The notes beneath the pieces were generated by a model, which ran no database searches, had not been told where the DNA came from, and worked only from the letters and a program-made list of their open reading frames with translations. The position numbers and the translations under genes were made by a program. 64,000 bases of DNA. Origin: Pseudonocardiales bacterium. GTDB lineage: Bacteria; Actinomycetota; Actinomycetes; Mycobacteriales; Pseudonocardiaceae. The stretch is from the NCBI GenBank assembly GCA_019244165.1, contig JAFATA010000020.1:62001-126000 (forward strand). Reading direction: 5' to 3'. Position 1 is the stretch's first letter; every line of letters starts with the position of its first letter. Of the stretch, positions 29,460 through 39,158 are shown piece by piece.

Positions 29460-30432
29460 CGACCTCGCCTACGGCACCGCGCTGGTGCTCTACCTGTTCG
29501 CCATGGTCCTGCATGCCGGGGAATACGCGGCCGGCCGGGTCCCGGTGACCGCTGCAGGGGGGCGGATCACTGCCCAGGGCACGGGATCGGTGGCGACACT
29601 CCCACCCCCCACCAACGTCACAGAAGGCGGGGTCACAGACGGCGCGCCATCCCGGAGCAAAGCCGAGCGGATCGGTCGGTCCGCGGTAGCGCTCACCGGA
29701 CTCGCTGTGCTGGTGCACGCCAGCTCCCTGGCGCTGCGGGGAGCCGCGATCGGCCGGGTGCCCTGGGCCAATATGTACGAGTTCACCTCGGCGGTCTGTT
29801 TCGTTGCGGTAGCTGGCTGGCTGGTGGTGCTGTACCGGCAGCGCAATGCCCCCGAGGGCAGCGCCTCTCCCGCGGGCCCTGCGCCGTTGAGGCGGCTGGG
29901 CGTCTTCGTGCTGCTGCCCATCGTGGTGTTGATGTTCCTGGGCGGTACAGTGCTCTACGCGCAGGCCACGCCGCTGATTCCGGCCCTGAGCTCGTACTGG
30001 ATCACGATCCATGTCTCTGCGGCGGCCACCGCAACGGGCATCCTGCTGGTCTCCGGGGTGGCCAGCGTGCTGTACCTCCTCGGCACCGGGGGCAGCACGC
30101 GGATCGCCGCCCGGCTGCCCGCAAGCACGAGCCTGGACCGGCTGGCTTACCGCACCGCGGTCCTCGCCCTGCCCATCTGGACCTTCGCGATCATCACAGG
30201 CGCCATCTGGGCCGAGGCAGCCTGGGGTCGCTACTGGGGTTGGGACCCGAAGGAGACGTGCGCGCTGGTCGCCTGGGTGGTCTACGCGGGTTACCTCCAC
30301 GCCAGGGCGACGGCCGGATGGCGCGGTCCGCGGGCCGCGTGGATCAACGTGGGCGGCTTTGGGATGATGTTGTTCAATTTGTTCTTCGTCAACATCGTCG
30401 TCGCCGGGTTACATTCCTACGCCGGGATCTGA
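29428..30432 (+). CDS. ccsB: c-type cytochrome biogenesis protein CcsB
   Basis: GAIWAEAAWGRYWGWDPKETCALVAWVVYAGYLHAR (WWD-type motif). Confidence 0.95.
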   Translation: MPINPVLASYSDLAYGTALVLYLFAMVLHAGEYAAGRVPVTAAGGRITAQGTGSVATLPPPTNVTEGGVTDGAPSRSKAERIGRSAVALTGLAVLVHASSLALRGAAIGRVPWANMYEFTSAVCFVAVAGWLVVLYRQRNAPEGSASPAGPAPLRRLGVFVLLPIVVLMFLGGTVLYAQATPLIPALSSYWITIHVSAAATATGILLVSGVASVLYLLGTGGSTRIAARLPASTSLDRLAYRTAVLALPIWTFAIITGAIWAEAAWGRYWGWDPKETCALVAWVVYAGYLHARATAGWRGPRAAWINVGGFGMMLFNLFFVNIVVAGLHSYAGI

Positions 30433-30476
30433 CGCGGCGTTCAGGGGGAAGCGAAGTTCAGGGGAGGCACGCGAAC

Positions 30477-31484
30477 GTGATCGGACACCACGACGAGCCC
30501 ATGAGTGGCCCGTCCGGCTCGAGTCGGTTGCCCGCAGCACCGATGGACCCGGGCCACGAGCTGTCCTCGGCGCAGTTACTTCGACAGACTCCCACCTCCC
30601 CGCGCGCTGGCTGGCGTCGAGCGCTGTTCGTCGCTTCGGGGGGTGCGGTCAACGTCGGGGAGAGCCCCGCTGAGCTGGAGCGTCAGGAACTGATCTCTCG
30701 GGTCAACCAGCCGCTGAACGGCTGCTACAAGATTGCGATGCTGAGCCTCAAGGGCGGTGTGGGCAAGACCACCGTCACGGCCACGCTGGGCTCGACGCTC
30801 GCCTCGCTGCGCGGTGACCGGGTGATCGGGGTGGACGCCAATCCCGACCGGGGCACGCTGTCCCAGAAGATCCCGCTGGAGACCACGGCCACGGTGCGCC
30901 ATCTGCTCCGTGACGCCAGCCGGATCCACCGCTACTCCGACATCCGGTCCTACACCTCGCAGGGCCCCAGCCGGCTAGAGATCCTCGCCAGCGAGCAGGA
31001 TCCGGCGGTCTCCGAGGCCTTCAGCGAGGCCGACTACCGGCGCACGGTGAACTTGCTGGAACACTTCTACAACATCGTGCTCACCGACTGCGGGACTGGG
31101 CTGATGCACTCGGCGATGAGAGGTGTGCTCGATCTGGCGCACTCCTTGGTCGTCGTCTCGTCCAGCTCGATCGACGGCGCGCGTTCGGCCTCGGCCACCT
31201 TGGACTGGCTGGACGCACACGGATACCGCGAGTTGGTCGCCCGGTCGGTCGCCGTGATCAACTCGGTGCGGCCGACCGCGGGCAAAGTAGACCTGGAGCG
31301 GGTTGCCACCCACTTCGCGGCCCGCTGTCGGTCGGTCTGCCGGATGCCCTTCGATGAGCACCTTGAAGAGGGCGGTGAAATCGACCTCGAGCGTCTCGGT
31401 CCGAGCACGCGGCTGGCCGCCCTGGAACTTGCCGCGGCCGTTGCCGACGATTTTCCGCGGGCGCGCGGCTGGACGCACCGGTAG
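30477..31484 (+). CDS. MinD/ParA-like ATPase
   Basis: IAMLSLKGGVGKTTVTATLGSTLASLRGDRVIGVDANPDRGTL; GTG start with nearby GGGGAGG. Confidence 0.9.
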   Translation: MIGHHDEPMSGPSGSSRLPAAPMDPGHELSSAQLLRQTPTSPRAGWRRALFVASGGAVNVGESPAELERQELISRVNQPLNGCYKIAMLSLKGGVGKTTVTATLGSTLASLRGDRVIGVDANPDRGTLSQKIPLETTATVRHLLRDASRIHRYSDIRSYTSQGPSRLEILASEQDPAVSEAFSEADYRRTVNLLEHFYNIVLTDCGTGLMHSAMRGVLDLAHSLVVVSSSSIDGARSASATLDWLDAHGYRELVARSVAVINSVRPTAGKVDLERVATHFAARCRSVCRMPFDEHLEEGGEIDLERLGPSTRLAALELAAAVADDFPRARGWTHR

Positions 31485-31493
31485 GGATGCGCG

Positions 31494-31661
31494 TCAGCCC
31501 TCATCACCCCGCTGCTGCCGGTTGCGGTTCAAGCTGGCGAGGAAGTCCGGGTCGTCATCCGGTGCGCGTACTGGACGCCCAGCCGGGCGCTGCGGGCGTA
31601 ACATCCTCCACAGCAGCGCGGTGAGGGCCGTCATGCCGATCGCCGCCATGACATACTGCAC
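31494..31661 (-). CDS. 55-aa small membrane protein
   Basis: VQYVMAAIGMTALTALLWRMLRPQRPAGRPVRAPDDDPDFLASLNRNRQQRGDEG; not in ORF track. Confidence 0.65.
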   Translation of the reverse strand: MQYVMAAIGMTALTALLWRMLRPQRPAGRPVRAPDDDPDFLASLNRNRQQRGDEG

Positions 31662-31735
31662 GGCAGCACCTCCTCCCCATCGCCACCGAGCGTAGTAGCC
31701 TTCGGGGCAACGGGCGAGCTAGCGTCACCCGGATG

Positions 31736-31975
31736 TCATCCGGCGGTCTTACGAGCAGCGCGGTCTGACGAGCGATCGAGGGGCGCCGACGTGGTGAGCG
31801 AGGCGAGCAGCGCGCGGACCTCGGTTTCGCGGAACCGTCGGTGCCCTCCTGGGGTCCTGATCGAGCCGATCCGCCCAGCGGAAGCCCACCGGGTGACCGT
31901 CTTGGGGTCCACCCGGAACAGTGCGGCTACCTCCCCTGGCGTGAGCAGACGTTCAGTGTGTTGTGGCTGGGACAT
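31736..31975 (-). CDS. bldC: BldC-family transcriptional regulator
   Basis: RLLTPGEVAALFRVDPKTVTRWASAGRIGSIRTPGGHRRFRETEVRALLA. Confidence 0.88.
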   Translation of the reverse strand: MSQPQHTERLLTPGEVAALFRVDPKTVTRWASAGRIGSIRTPGGHRRFRETEVRALLASLTTSAPLDRSSDRAARKTAG

Positions 31976-32224
31976 CGCGGCCTCCCCAAGCTCGTCGACC
32001 TCACAGTTAGGACCTACCGGAGTATCGTGACAGGTTGCGCGCCAGGTACTCGAACGGTTCTGGAGAGGTAAAGCGTGGGTAATGGGATGAACCGTGTCAA
32101 ATCGGCGCGCTGGCCGTGCGACTGCGCGGCCGGTCCCGACGTCGCCTAGGGCAAGTTGAGTTTACGAGCATGCTCGAGGGGTACTCCTCACACAGTTGTC
32201 GCCTACCCAGTTTGAGGAGCGATC

Positions 32225-32395
32225 ATGGTTGAAGACCGGACGAACGCGCCGTCGGCAGAGGAGCTCAAGAAGCGCATAGACGAACTCGGTGAAGAGTCGA
32301 ACCTCGGGGCGGGCGGGGAAGAGCCTGATCCGGCCACCGCCGAGAACCCCCCGGCCGAGCGCAAGGCAGGCGACCAGGCGAGGGGCAGGGGCTGA
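32225..32395 (+). CDS. 56-aa hydrophilic small protein
   Basis: MVEDRTNAPSAEELKKRIDELGEESNLGAGGEEPDPATAENPPAERKAGDQARGRG; followed by a strong hairpin. Confidence 0.6.
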   Translation: MVEDRTNAPSAEELKKRIDELGEESNLGAGGEEPDPATAENPPAERKAGDQARGRG

Positions 32396-32420
32396 GAGAC
32401 GCCAGACCCGTGCTGAGCGG

Positions 32421-32456
32421 AAGTTGGCCCCCGACCGAGCGGTCGGGGGCCAACTT
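32421..32456. terminator. 17-bp perfect hairpin between convergent genes
   Basis: aagttggcccccgaccg-ag-cggtcgggggccaactt. Confidence 0.85.
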
Positions 32457-32473
32457 TCATCTAGCAACCCAGG

Positions 32474-32644
32474 TTACTTGAAGGCGTCCTTAACTTTTTC
32501 GCCGGCCTGCTTGAGGTTCGCCTTGGCCTGGTCAAGCTTGCCCTCAGCCTGCAGTTCTTCGTCTTCGGTCGCCTGCCCAGCCGCCTCCTTGCCCTTGCCC
32601 TTGAGTTCTTCGACCTTGTTTTGGGCTTTGTCCGCCGCACCCAT
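32474..32644 (-). CDS. CsbD family stress-response protein, 56 aa
   Basis: MGAADKAQNKVEELKGKGKEAAGQATEDEELQAEGKLDQAKANLKQAGEKVKDAFK; not in ORF track. Confidence 0.93.
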   Translation of the reverse strand: MGAADKAQNKVEELKGKGKEAAGQATEDEELQAEGKLDQAKANLKQAGEKVKDAFK

Positions 32645-32662
32645 TTGTCTTCTCCTTCCGTG

Positions 32663-33157
32663 TCATGCCGACAACAGCCGGTGGAAGAACTCGCGGTAGC
32701 GTTGGAAGCTCACTCGCAGCTCCTCGGTCGATGTCGGGTCGCTAACCTGACCGCGTGTGACGTTCTCGTGGATCTCCTGCAGTGTCCGGTTCACCAGCAC
32801 ACTGGCCTCCTCGACCGCGCGCCGTGGATCGTCGACGAAAGTACCCTGTACTCGTTGCCACTGCGCGCGCAAGCCAGCCGGGTCGTTGAGCAGTCCCACC
32901 CGTTCGGCGGTCTCATCCGGTGGGTGGCGAGGCAACTGCTCAGGCCCGTGCTCAGGCCCGGTCTCCTCCACCCTCCGGACGGGTGCGGGGGCGTCGTAGT
33001 CATGTGCGGGGGTGTCGGTCGGGCGATCATGTGCGGGGGTGTCGGTCGCGCGGTCCTTATCCATGACGCGGCTTAGCTCGCTGTCGACGAAGCGACGGAC
33101 CCGACTGCCCAGGCCTTCTTCTCGTTCGGGCTCCCCGCGCTCTTGAGGGGTGTTCAT
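32663..33157 (-). CDS. hypothetical protein sharing a C-terminal domain with the upstream gene
   Basis: GTFVDDPRRAVEEASVLVNRTLQEI...STEELRVSFQRYREFFHRLL. Confidence 0.75.
   Translation of the reverse strand: MNTPQERGEPEREEGLGSRVRRFVDSELSRVMDKDRATDTPAHDRPTDTPAHDYDAPAPVRRVEETGPEHGPEQLPRHPPDETAERVGLLNDPAGLRAQWQRVQGTFVDDPRRAVEEASVLVNRTLQEIHENVTRGQVSDPTSTEELRVSFQRYREFFHRLLSA
33001..33054. repeat. 27-nt tandem repeat x2
   Basis: catgtgcgggggtgtcggtcgggcgat / catgtgcgggggtgtcggtcgcgcggt. Confidence 0.9.
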
Positions 33158-33188
33158 CCTGCCTCCGTAGGTAACTGACCGGCCGTGC

Positions 33189-33725
33189 TCACCCGCGGAC
33201 GAGCTCATCGAACAAGGCGCGGTAGTGCACGAATGCCTGCCGCATCTCTTCGGTGCCCACCGTGCCCGGGTGGCCATGGTGGTCTCGCCGGGCCGCATGG
33301 GCGGCGCGGTAATGCTTGACGATCTCTGGGTGGTCGGCCGCAATGAGATCGGCCCGTTCCCCGAACTCCTCCACCGGGTAGCCGCGGTCCCGCATCACAT
33401 CGGTGACCAGGCGGTCCGCCTCATCCAGTGCAAGCCCGGGCTGGTCGACGAACTCGGTCTGGACGGCTGCCCAGCGTCGGGTGTAGCGGTCCCGAGCCAT
33501 GGGTTCCAGACGGCGGATGTCGAGTTGGTCGCGCCGATTAGCGACGTCGCTCAGGTGGCGCGCCGCGTCCCGCTCGCTGCCGCGGAGGGCCACCTCGCGG
33601 TCATACTCGGGCCCGAAACGTTCCTGCAGCATGGCTCGGCGTCGCCAGCTCGCGGCGACAACTGCCAGCACGATGATCGCCACTGCAGCGATCCCTACCA
33701 CGATCCAGGCGATCGTGTCCATCAC
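33189..33725 (-). CDS. membrane-anchored hypothetical protein
   Basis: N-terminal TM IAWIVVGIAAVAIIVLAVVAA; FVDQPGLALDEADRLVTDVMRDRG; TEEMRQAFVHYRALFDEL. Confidence 0.8.
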   Translation of the reverse strand: MMDTIAWIVVGIAAVAIIVLAVVAASWRRRAMLQERFGPEYDREVALRGSERDAARHLSDVANRRDQLDIRRLEPMARDRYTRRWAAVQTEFVDQPGLALDEADRLVTDVMRDRGYPVEEFGERADLIAADHPEIVKHYRAAHAARRDHHGHPGTVGTEEMRQAFVHYRALFDELVRG

Positions 33726-33828
33726 CGGCCTCCATTAAGTAAGCACTTGGTCAAGAGCTACCCATCGCCTGGAAGCGTTACACCCACACCACCCGTCTGG
33801 CCTAACCGCTCGCCGAGTCGGGCCACAC

Positions 33829-34140
33829 GTGGTGCTCGCCAGGCGGTTAGGCTCAGTGGTTGTGCTGGCACCGCAGAACCCACTGAGGCCTCCCACACTC
33901 GCCCGGGACGTGGCGCTCTACAGTGCGGCCCGGCTGGCCCTGGTGGCCTTTCTGACGTTGCCCTTACTCCTGGCTGGCGTCCCGCTGCTGGTGTCGCTGC
34001 TGATCGCGGTGGTCGTGGCGTTGCCGTTGTCGATCGTGCTGCTGGGCTCGTTGCGGGCCCGGGTGAACGCTGGCCTGGCCATGGTGGGGGCGCGCCGACG
34101 GGCCGAGCGGGACCGGCTGCGCCGCGAGCTCCGCGGATAG
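33829..34140 (+). CDS. DUF4229-type small membrane protein
   Basis: 103-aa ORF, two TMs, divergent to nothing but convergent with menA; context typical of DUF4229. Confidence 0.7.
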   Translation: MVLARRLGSVVVLAPQNPLRPPTLARDVALYSAARLALVAFLTLPLLLAGVPLLVSLLIAVVVALPLSIVLLGSLRARVNAGLAMVGARRRAERDRLRRELRG

Positions 34141-34151
34141 GTGGTGAGGGC

Positions 34152-35042
34152 TTACCAGGCCAACGCGAGGGCCGTTGCGCTGGCCCAGATCAGCAGCGTC
34201 AGCGCGGTGTCCCGCAGTACCGGAACCAGCTCCGCTCCCCGCGCTCCCTCCCAGACCCGGCGCAGGGTGGGCACCGCACCAACCAGAGCGATCAGTCCGG
34301 CCAGCGTGGCCCACCGGGTGATCGCCAAGCCGAGGGTAACCGCGAAGGGCACGGTCACCAGCGCGGTGTAGAGCGTTCGGGTCCGGTGCTCGCCGAGCCG
34401 AACGGCGAGCGTGTGCTTGGCTGTCGCGGAGTCGGTGGAAAGGTCACGCAGGTTGTTGGCCACCAGTACCGCGGCCGACATCGCTCCTACCGCGACGGCC
34501 ACGAGGCAACCGGTGAGGGTGACCCGCCCACCGACGACGTACTGGGTGCCGAGCACTGCGGCCAGCCCGAAAAAGACGAACACGGCCAGCTCGCCGAGCC
34601 CGGCGTAGCCGTAAGGGTGTGGTCCGCCGGTGTAGTACCACGCCCCGGCGAGGCACGCTGCGCCCAGCGCCAGCAACCACCACCGTTCGGCTAGCATGAT
34701 CAGTACGAGTCCGGCCACCGCAGCGACCGCGAAGCTGGCCAGCGCGGCGGCGCGCACCGCGCCGGGTGCGGCGGCGCCGGATCCGACCAGGCGCATCGGA
34801 CCCACCCGGAGAGCGTCGGTCCCTCGGATGCCGTCGGAGTAGTCGTTGGCGTAGTTGACTCCGATCACCAGCGCCAGCGCCACGACCAGCGCGAGCAACG
34901 CCCGCGCCCAGTGCGACGGTGCCCAGTGCGATGGGCCCAGTGCGGCCGCAGCTCCCCAGCCAGCGAGCACCGGCGCGATCGCGTTGGGCAAGGTGCGCGG
35001 CCGCGCCGCTGCTATCCACTGGGCCGCGCTCGCCACGGGCAT
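34152..35042 (-). CDS. menA: 1,4-dihydroxy-2-naphthoate polyprenyltransferase
   Basis: [54 protein letters not shown]. Confidence 0.95.
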   Translation of the reverse strand: MPVASAAQWIAAARPRTLPNAIAPVLAGWGAAAALGPSHWAPSHWARALLALVVALALVIGVNYANDYSDGIRGTDALRVGPMRLVGSGAAAPGAVRAAALASFAVAAVAGLVLIMLAERWWLLALGAACLAGAWYYTGGPHPYGYAGLGELAVFVFFGLAAVLGTQYVVGGRVTLTGCLVAVAVGAMSAAVLVANNLRDLSTDSATAKHTLAVRLGEHRTRTLYTALVTVPFAVTLGLAITRWATLAGLIALVGAVPTLRRVWEGARGAELVPVLRDTALTLLIWASATALALAW

Positions 35043-35045
35043 ACC

Positions 35046-36443
35046 CTACGGGGTCGCGCAGCGCTCAGCCTGCCCCTGTTGCATTACACGCTGCTGCATT
35101 ACATGCTGTTGCACCACCTGCTGGACTGCTTGGAGGCTGACGTGCGCGGCGGAGATGAACTGTTTCGGGCCGATCCGCAGCCACCGGCTGGTGCGGCCCT
35201 GGTTGCCGGTGACGGGCTGGCCCGCAACCGTACATTCCACGCTCAGCTTGGCGCGTTGCGCGGCTAGACCCACCATCGGGTACTGCTCGCCGGGGCCGCT
35301 GTGCACGGGCAGGGCCGGGATCTGCACGATGGCGGGCCACACGCCCTCGGTCCACAGGTAGGTGACGGTGACCCAGCTGTTGTCATGCAGCTGGAGGCCG
35401 TCCCAGAACGTGCCGTCCGCCAGGTCGATTCCGGCTGGATTGCGTACCTTCCTGCCGAACTGGTCCTGGCCATCGTGGTAGTCGTCGTGGTAGGCGGCCT
35501 CTGCCTGGGGCCGGCCCTGCGGAAGGTCGGGCCAAGACTGGCGGACGTCGGAGGGATTCCAGTAATCGTCGGTGGTGTTCCACGGACCGACGTCCCACAC
35601 CGGCGCCCATTCGCATCGGCCATTGTCCGCGCAGACCTTCACCGTGTAATCGCCTGAGTCGCGGGGGGCCAGCCCGCGGCGTGAGGGCAGCGCGACGAAG
35701 TGGTCCCGCTCGTGGATCACGTGACCGTTGGCTGTGGTGTTTCCAACCAGACCTTCACGGGTGGCGAACACCCGGTAGCTGGGAGGTCTGCGTGAGTGGG
35801 TCGCGAGCACTTGTGAGCCGGGCTGCGCGGTCAGCCGCACTGATCGCACCACGGGGCTCACCCCACCTTTGCCAGCGCGCAGCACGATTCGGGCTTGCAC
35901 GCCTGTCACCGCAGCACCCAGTATTGCGAGTGCTTTCGGGCTGGTTGTCGTCCACTCCGTCCACGACCCGTCGGCACGCGGGCCGCGAACGTCGACAGCG
36001 ACGGCCGAGCCGGCTGGCTGATCGGCCGCGAGTTCCGCTGTTACCGCCACGCTGGGTTGGGCGAGCGGGTGCACCGCGGTGAGCAACATACCTTCCGGCC
36101 GGCCGGATCTGATGCTTGCTGGCCCAGCACGGTTGGCGCCCAGACGCAGCCCACCAGCGTCGCCCCGCACGTTCGTGCTGTTGCCGTCGGGGACCAGGGG
36201 GGCAAACCAGGTGGTGGGGGCTGCGGTGGTGCTGGCCCGGGGAGAGACTCTGCCTTGCGGAGAGACTCTGCCTTGCGCACTGCCTGGGCCTTGGGCAAGG
36301 GCTGGGAGGTCAGCCCCAGCGAGTTCGGTGAGCAGCGCGACGACGGCCAGGGTGGCGATCCGGGCGGTGATGCGGACCCGGCGGTAGCGACGAGCCGGCA
36401 GCGTCACGGGGTGCTCCTGACTGCCCGAAAGGAGTGTTTCCAC
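35046..36443 (-). CDS. secreted hypothetical protein with Gln/Met-rich tail
   Basis: Signal-like N-terminus; conserved region DYTVKVCADNGRCEWAPVWDVGPWNTTDDYW; tail QQVVQQHVMQQRVMQQ. Confidence 0.8.
   Translation of the reverse strand: METLLSGSQEHPVTLPARRYRRVRITARIATLAVVALLTELAGADLPALAQGPGSAQGRVSPQGRVSPRASTTAAPTTWFAPLVPDGNSTNVRGDAGGLRLGANRAGPASIRSGRPEGMLLTAVHPLAQPSVAVTAELAADQPAGSAVAVDVRGPRADGSWTEWTTTSPKALAILGAAVTGVQARIVLRAGKGGVSPVVRSVRLTAQPGSQVLATHSRRPPSYRVFATREGLVGNTTANGHVIHERDHFVALPSRRGLAPRDSGDYTVKVCADNGRCEWAPVWDVGPWNTTDDYWNPSDVRQSWPDLPQGRPQAEAAYHDDYHDGQDQFGRKVRNPAGIDLADGTFWDGLQLHDNSWVTVTYLWTEGVWPAIVQIPALPVHSGPGEQYPMVGLAAQRAKLSVECTVAGQPVTGNQGRTSRWLRIGPKQFISAAHVSLQAVQQVVQQHVMQQRVMQQGQAERCATP
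35076..35120. repeat. 15-nt tandem repeat x3 at the 3' end of the secreted protein gene
   Basis: ctgttgcattacacg / ctgctgcattacatg / ctgttgcaccacctg. Confidence 0.85.
36241..36276. repeat. 18-nt perfect tandem repeat x2
   Basis: ggagagactctgccttgc twice; encodes QGRVSPQGRVSP. Confidence 0.95.
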
Positions 36444-36568
36444 TGTGTCTGGCGTGTTATTTGGGACTGATGGGGTATGTGAGGCGGTTGGTGTCTACCG
36501 AACCCGCAACGGGCGCCGTCGTCTATACCCAGAGTGGGTGAACAGGTACGGAGCGTCTCCGCAGCCGG

Positions 36569-37714
36569 TCAGGAATCCCGCGGATTTAGCGCGGCGAGCA
36601 TGGTCCGAACGGCGCTGCGGTCGGGTTTACCGACGCCCCGCAGCGGTAGCGCGTCGAACAGGACGATCTCCTTGGGAACCTGCGCCCCGGTGAGCAGACG
36701 GCGGGCGGCTACCCGCAACGCACCGGGGTCCGGCGGCCGCCCAGGATCAGTGGGTATCACCACAGCGGTGATCCGCTGCCCCCAGTCCGGGTCGGGCAGG
36801 CCCACCACACAGGCCGCGGCGACCCCGGGCAGGCCGCTGAGTACCGCCTCCACCTCGGCGGGGGCCACGTTGAGCCCACCGGTGACGATCATGTCATCCG
36901 CTCGCCCGAGCACCTGAAGCCGGCCTTGCCCGTCGAGCCGTCCGAGATCGGAGGTCCGGAACCAGCCATCGCGGAAGGCCACCGCGGTCTGCTGGGGAGC
37001 GTCGAGGTAGCCGGTGGCCAGCATCGGGCCGGCCAGCTCGACGCTTCCGGCCTCGGCTTCGGTGCCGTTCACCCGGACCTGGACCCCGTCCAGCGGCCAC
37101 CCGTCGTAGACGCAGCCGCCTGCGGTCTCGGTCATGCCGTAGGTGCTCACCACGTGCACTCCCGCTCTCCGGGCCCGTCGCAGCAGCTTCTCCGGGGCGG
37201 CGGCACCGCCCAGCAATACCGCGTCGAATCGGGCGAGGGGGTGCGGATCGGTGTCCAGCAGCCGGGCCAGCTGGGTGGGCACCAGCGCCGTGTAGCACCG
37301 CTCGGCCTGCTTTGCTAGTCGCTGAGCGAGGGTGCCGAAGGCGACCGGGTCGAATCCGCCGCGCAGGTTGAACACCACGGGCGCGATGCCGGCCAGCACC
37401 GCTCGGACCAGCACCGCCAGCCCGGCGACGTGGTGAGTGGGCAACGCTAGCAGCCACCGTCCGGCACCGCCGAGCCGAGCGTGGGTGGCCGCCGCGGCGG
37501 AACTCAGCGCGGCGGAACCGAGCTGCACCCACTTGGGTTGTCCGGTGGAGCCTGAGGTGCCCAGCACGGCCGCCTCGGGACCCGGGTCCCGAGGCGGGAT
37601 CGGCTGCCCCGGCCCCACCGGGGCCACTGCCTCGCCGCCGGCCAACATGCTGTGCAGCGCGGCATCCAGCTCCCAGACCGCCTCCACGGACCCGTCGAGG
37701 TGGATCACCCGCAC
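36569..37714 (-). CDS. menE: o-succinylbenzoate--CoA ligase
   Basis: AVLGTSGSTGQPKWVQL; STYGMTETAGGCVYDG; GWFRTSDLGRLDGQGRLQVLGRADDMIVTGGLNV. Confidence 0.95.
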   Translation of the reverse strand: MRVIHLDGSVEAVWELDAALHSMLAGGEAVAPVGPGQPIPPRDPGPEAAVLGTSGSTGQPKWVQLGSAALSSAAAATHARLGGAGRWLLALPTHHVAGLAVLVRAVLAGIAPVVFNLRGGFDPVAFGTLAQRLAKQAERCYTALVPTQLARLLDTDPHPLARFDAVLLGGAAAPEKLLRRARRAGVHVVSTYGMTETAGGCVYDGWPLDGVQVRVNGTEAEAGSVELAGPMLATGYLDAPQQTAVAFRDGWFRTSDLGRLDGQGRLQVLGRADDMIVTGGLNVAPAEVEAVLSGLPGVAAACVVGLPDPDWGQRITAVVIPTDPGRPPDPGALRVAARRLLTGAQVPKEIVLFDALPLRGVGKPDRSAVRTMLAALNPRDS

Positions 37715-37921
37715 CGCGCGACCGCTCCCCGTGTCCCGAGTGCGGCATCAGTGTCGTCGCATCGCTCTCCGACAGCTCTGCTGTCGAGTTCGGGATGTCC
37801 AGAGCGCATGCAGTCCCCATGTCCTCCCCGACAGTGCTTAACCGATCAGCACCGTACCCGGTGCGCCCCCGCGCTGCTGGGTGCCCGGGACGGTGGCGCG
37901 GGACTGTCCTAGTCTCGGCTG

Positions 37922-38650
37922 GTGGGCGATGCGATCTTTGAGCATCCGCGACTGGTCGCGATCTACGACGCGCTTCGCTCCGACCGCAGCGACCTGGACG
38001 TCTACGCCGCGATCGCTGACGAGCTCGGCGCTCGCCACGTGCTGGATCTGGGCTGCGGGACCGGCACGTTCGCCCTGCTGCTCGCCAACCGTGGTCTGGC
38101 GGTGACCGGGGTCGATCCGGCGGCTGGCATGTTGGCCGTGGCGCGAGCCAAGCCCGGCGCGCACCGAGTGACCTGGATCCACGGCGACGCGACCGCGCTT
38201 CCCGCCATGAGCGCCGACCTCGTCACCATGACTCTCAACGTTGCCCAGGCAATCATCGACCCGGCCGAGTGGGAGGCCACGCTGGGTGGTGTGCGGGCTG
38301 TGCTTGGCCCGGGGGGCCATTTCGTGTTCGAGACCCGAGACCCAGCCTTCCGCGCATGGCAGGAGTGGAATCGCGAGACGTCGTATCAGGTTAGCGAGAT
38401 TGACGGGGTCGGCACGGTCGAGAGCTGGGTCGAGCTGACCGGCCTACGCGGGCCACTGGTCAGTTTACGGTGGACCTGGGTCTTCGCCGCAGACGGCGCG
38501 AGGCTCACGTCGGACTCGACACTGCGTTTCCGCGAGCGCGACGAAGTCGAAGCGGCGCTGCTGGCCCACGGGTTCGCCGTGGACGAGGTCCGTGGGGCGC
38601 CGGACCGGCCCGGGCGAGAACTGGTGTTCCTCGCGCATCGAACGGTGTGA
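37922..38650 (+). CDS. class I SAM-dependent methyltransferase
   Basis: HVLDLGCGTGTFALLLANRG. Confidence 0.9.
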   Translation: MGDAIFEHPRLVAIYDALRSDRSDLDVYAAIADELGARHVLDLGCGTGTFALLLANRGLAVTGVDPAAGMLAVARAKPGAHRVTWIHGDATALPAMSADLVTMTLNVAQAIIDPAEWEATLGGVRAVLGPGGHFVFETRDPAFRAWQEWNRETSYQVSEIDGVGTVESWVELTGLRGPLVSLRWTWVFAADGARLTSDSTLRFRERDEVEAALLAHGFAVDEVRGAPDRPGRELVFLAHRTV

Positions 38651-38705
38651 GGGGCCGTCCTTCCACGCAAGCTAGGTGTAGTCGAACCGGGACAGGTTGA
38701 TCCAC

Positions 38706-38719
38706 TGTTCCGCGGAACA
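38706..38719. repeat. 14-bp perfect palindrome
   Basis: TGTTCCGCGGAACA. Confidence 0.6.
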
Positions 38720-38725
38720 CCAAAG

Positions 38726-38992
38726 TCAGAGACACGTCCGCCCCAACCATTTTCCGAGAACGTCGAACAGTGCAGTCGCGGCGGTCTCGTCGAGGATGAT
38801 GACGCAAGCCCCGGTGACGGGGATCGCCTTGCGGTTGTCGCGGGAGGCGTTGGCGGTTGCGCCTTGTAACGGCGGGACCGGACGACCACGGGAGCATCCT
38901 CTGGCAGGCGCAGTCGCTCGCGGACCTCGGGCGGAGGCAGCCCCGGGACACCTCAATCTGATCAACGCTGGGGGAGCCGAGCGATCCCGCAC
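38726..38992 (-). CDS. ORF ending in the same small-protein motif as 26691..26837
   Basis: C-terminus PVTGACVIILDETAATALFDVLGKWLGRTCL; start uncertain, may be a remnant. Confidence 0.45.
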   Translation of the reverse strand: MRDRSAPPALIRLRCPGAASARGPRATAPARGCSRGRPVPPLQGATANASRDNRKAIPVTGACVIILDETAATALFDVLGKWLGRTCL

Positions 38993-39158
38993 GAGATCGT
39001 CGAACGCTCACGGCCGATCGGGCAACGAAGCCACCGAAGTCGGCATTGTCGCAGGTCGCAGGCTCGATAATGTCTCCAAGTGAAGAACTTATTTCATTCC
39101 GGCTGTGGTAGAGTCGAGGAGAAGTTCCCTTGCTGTCCGTCGCTGTTGGGGGCTCTGC

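Noticed and set aside
32621-33076. Plus-strand ORFs opposite the CsbD and repeat-containing genes
   Set aside because: Minus-strand frames have clear families (CsbD) and shared domains; the plus frames do not.
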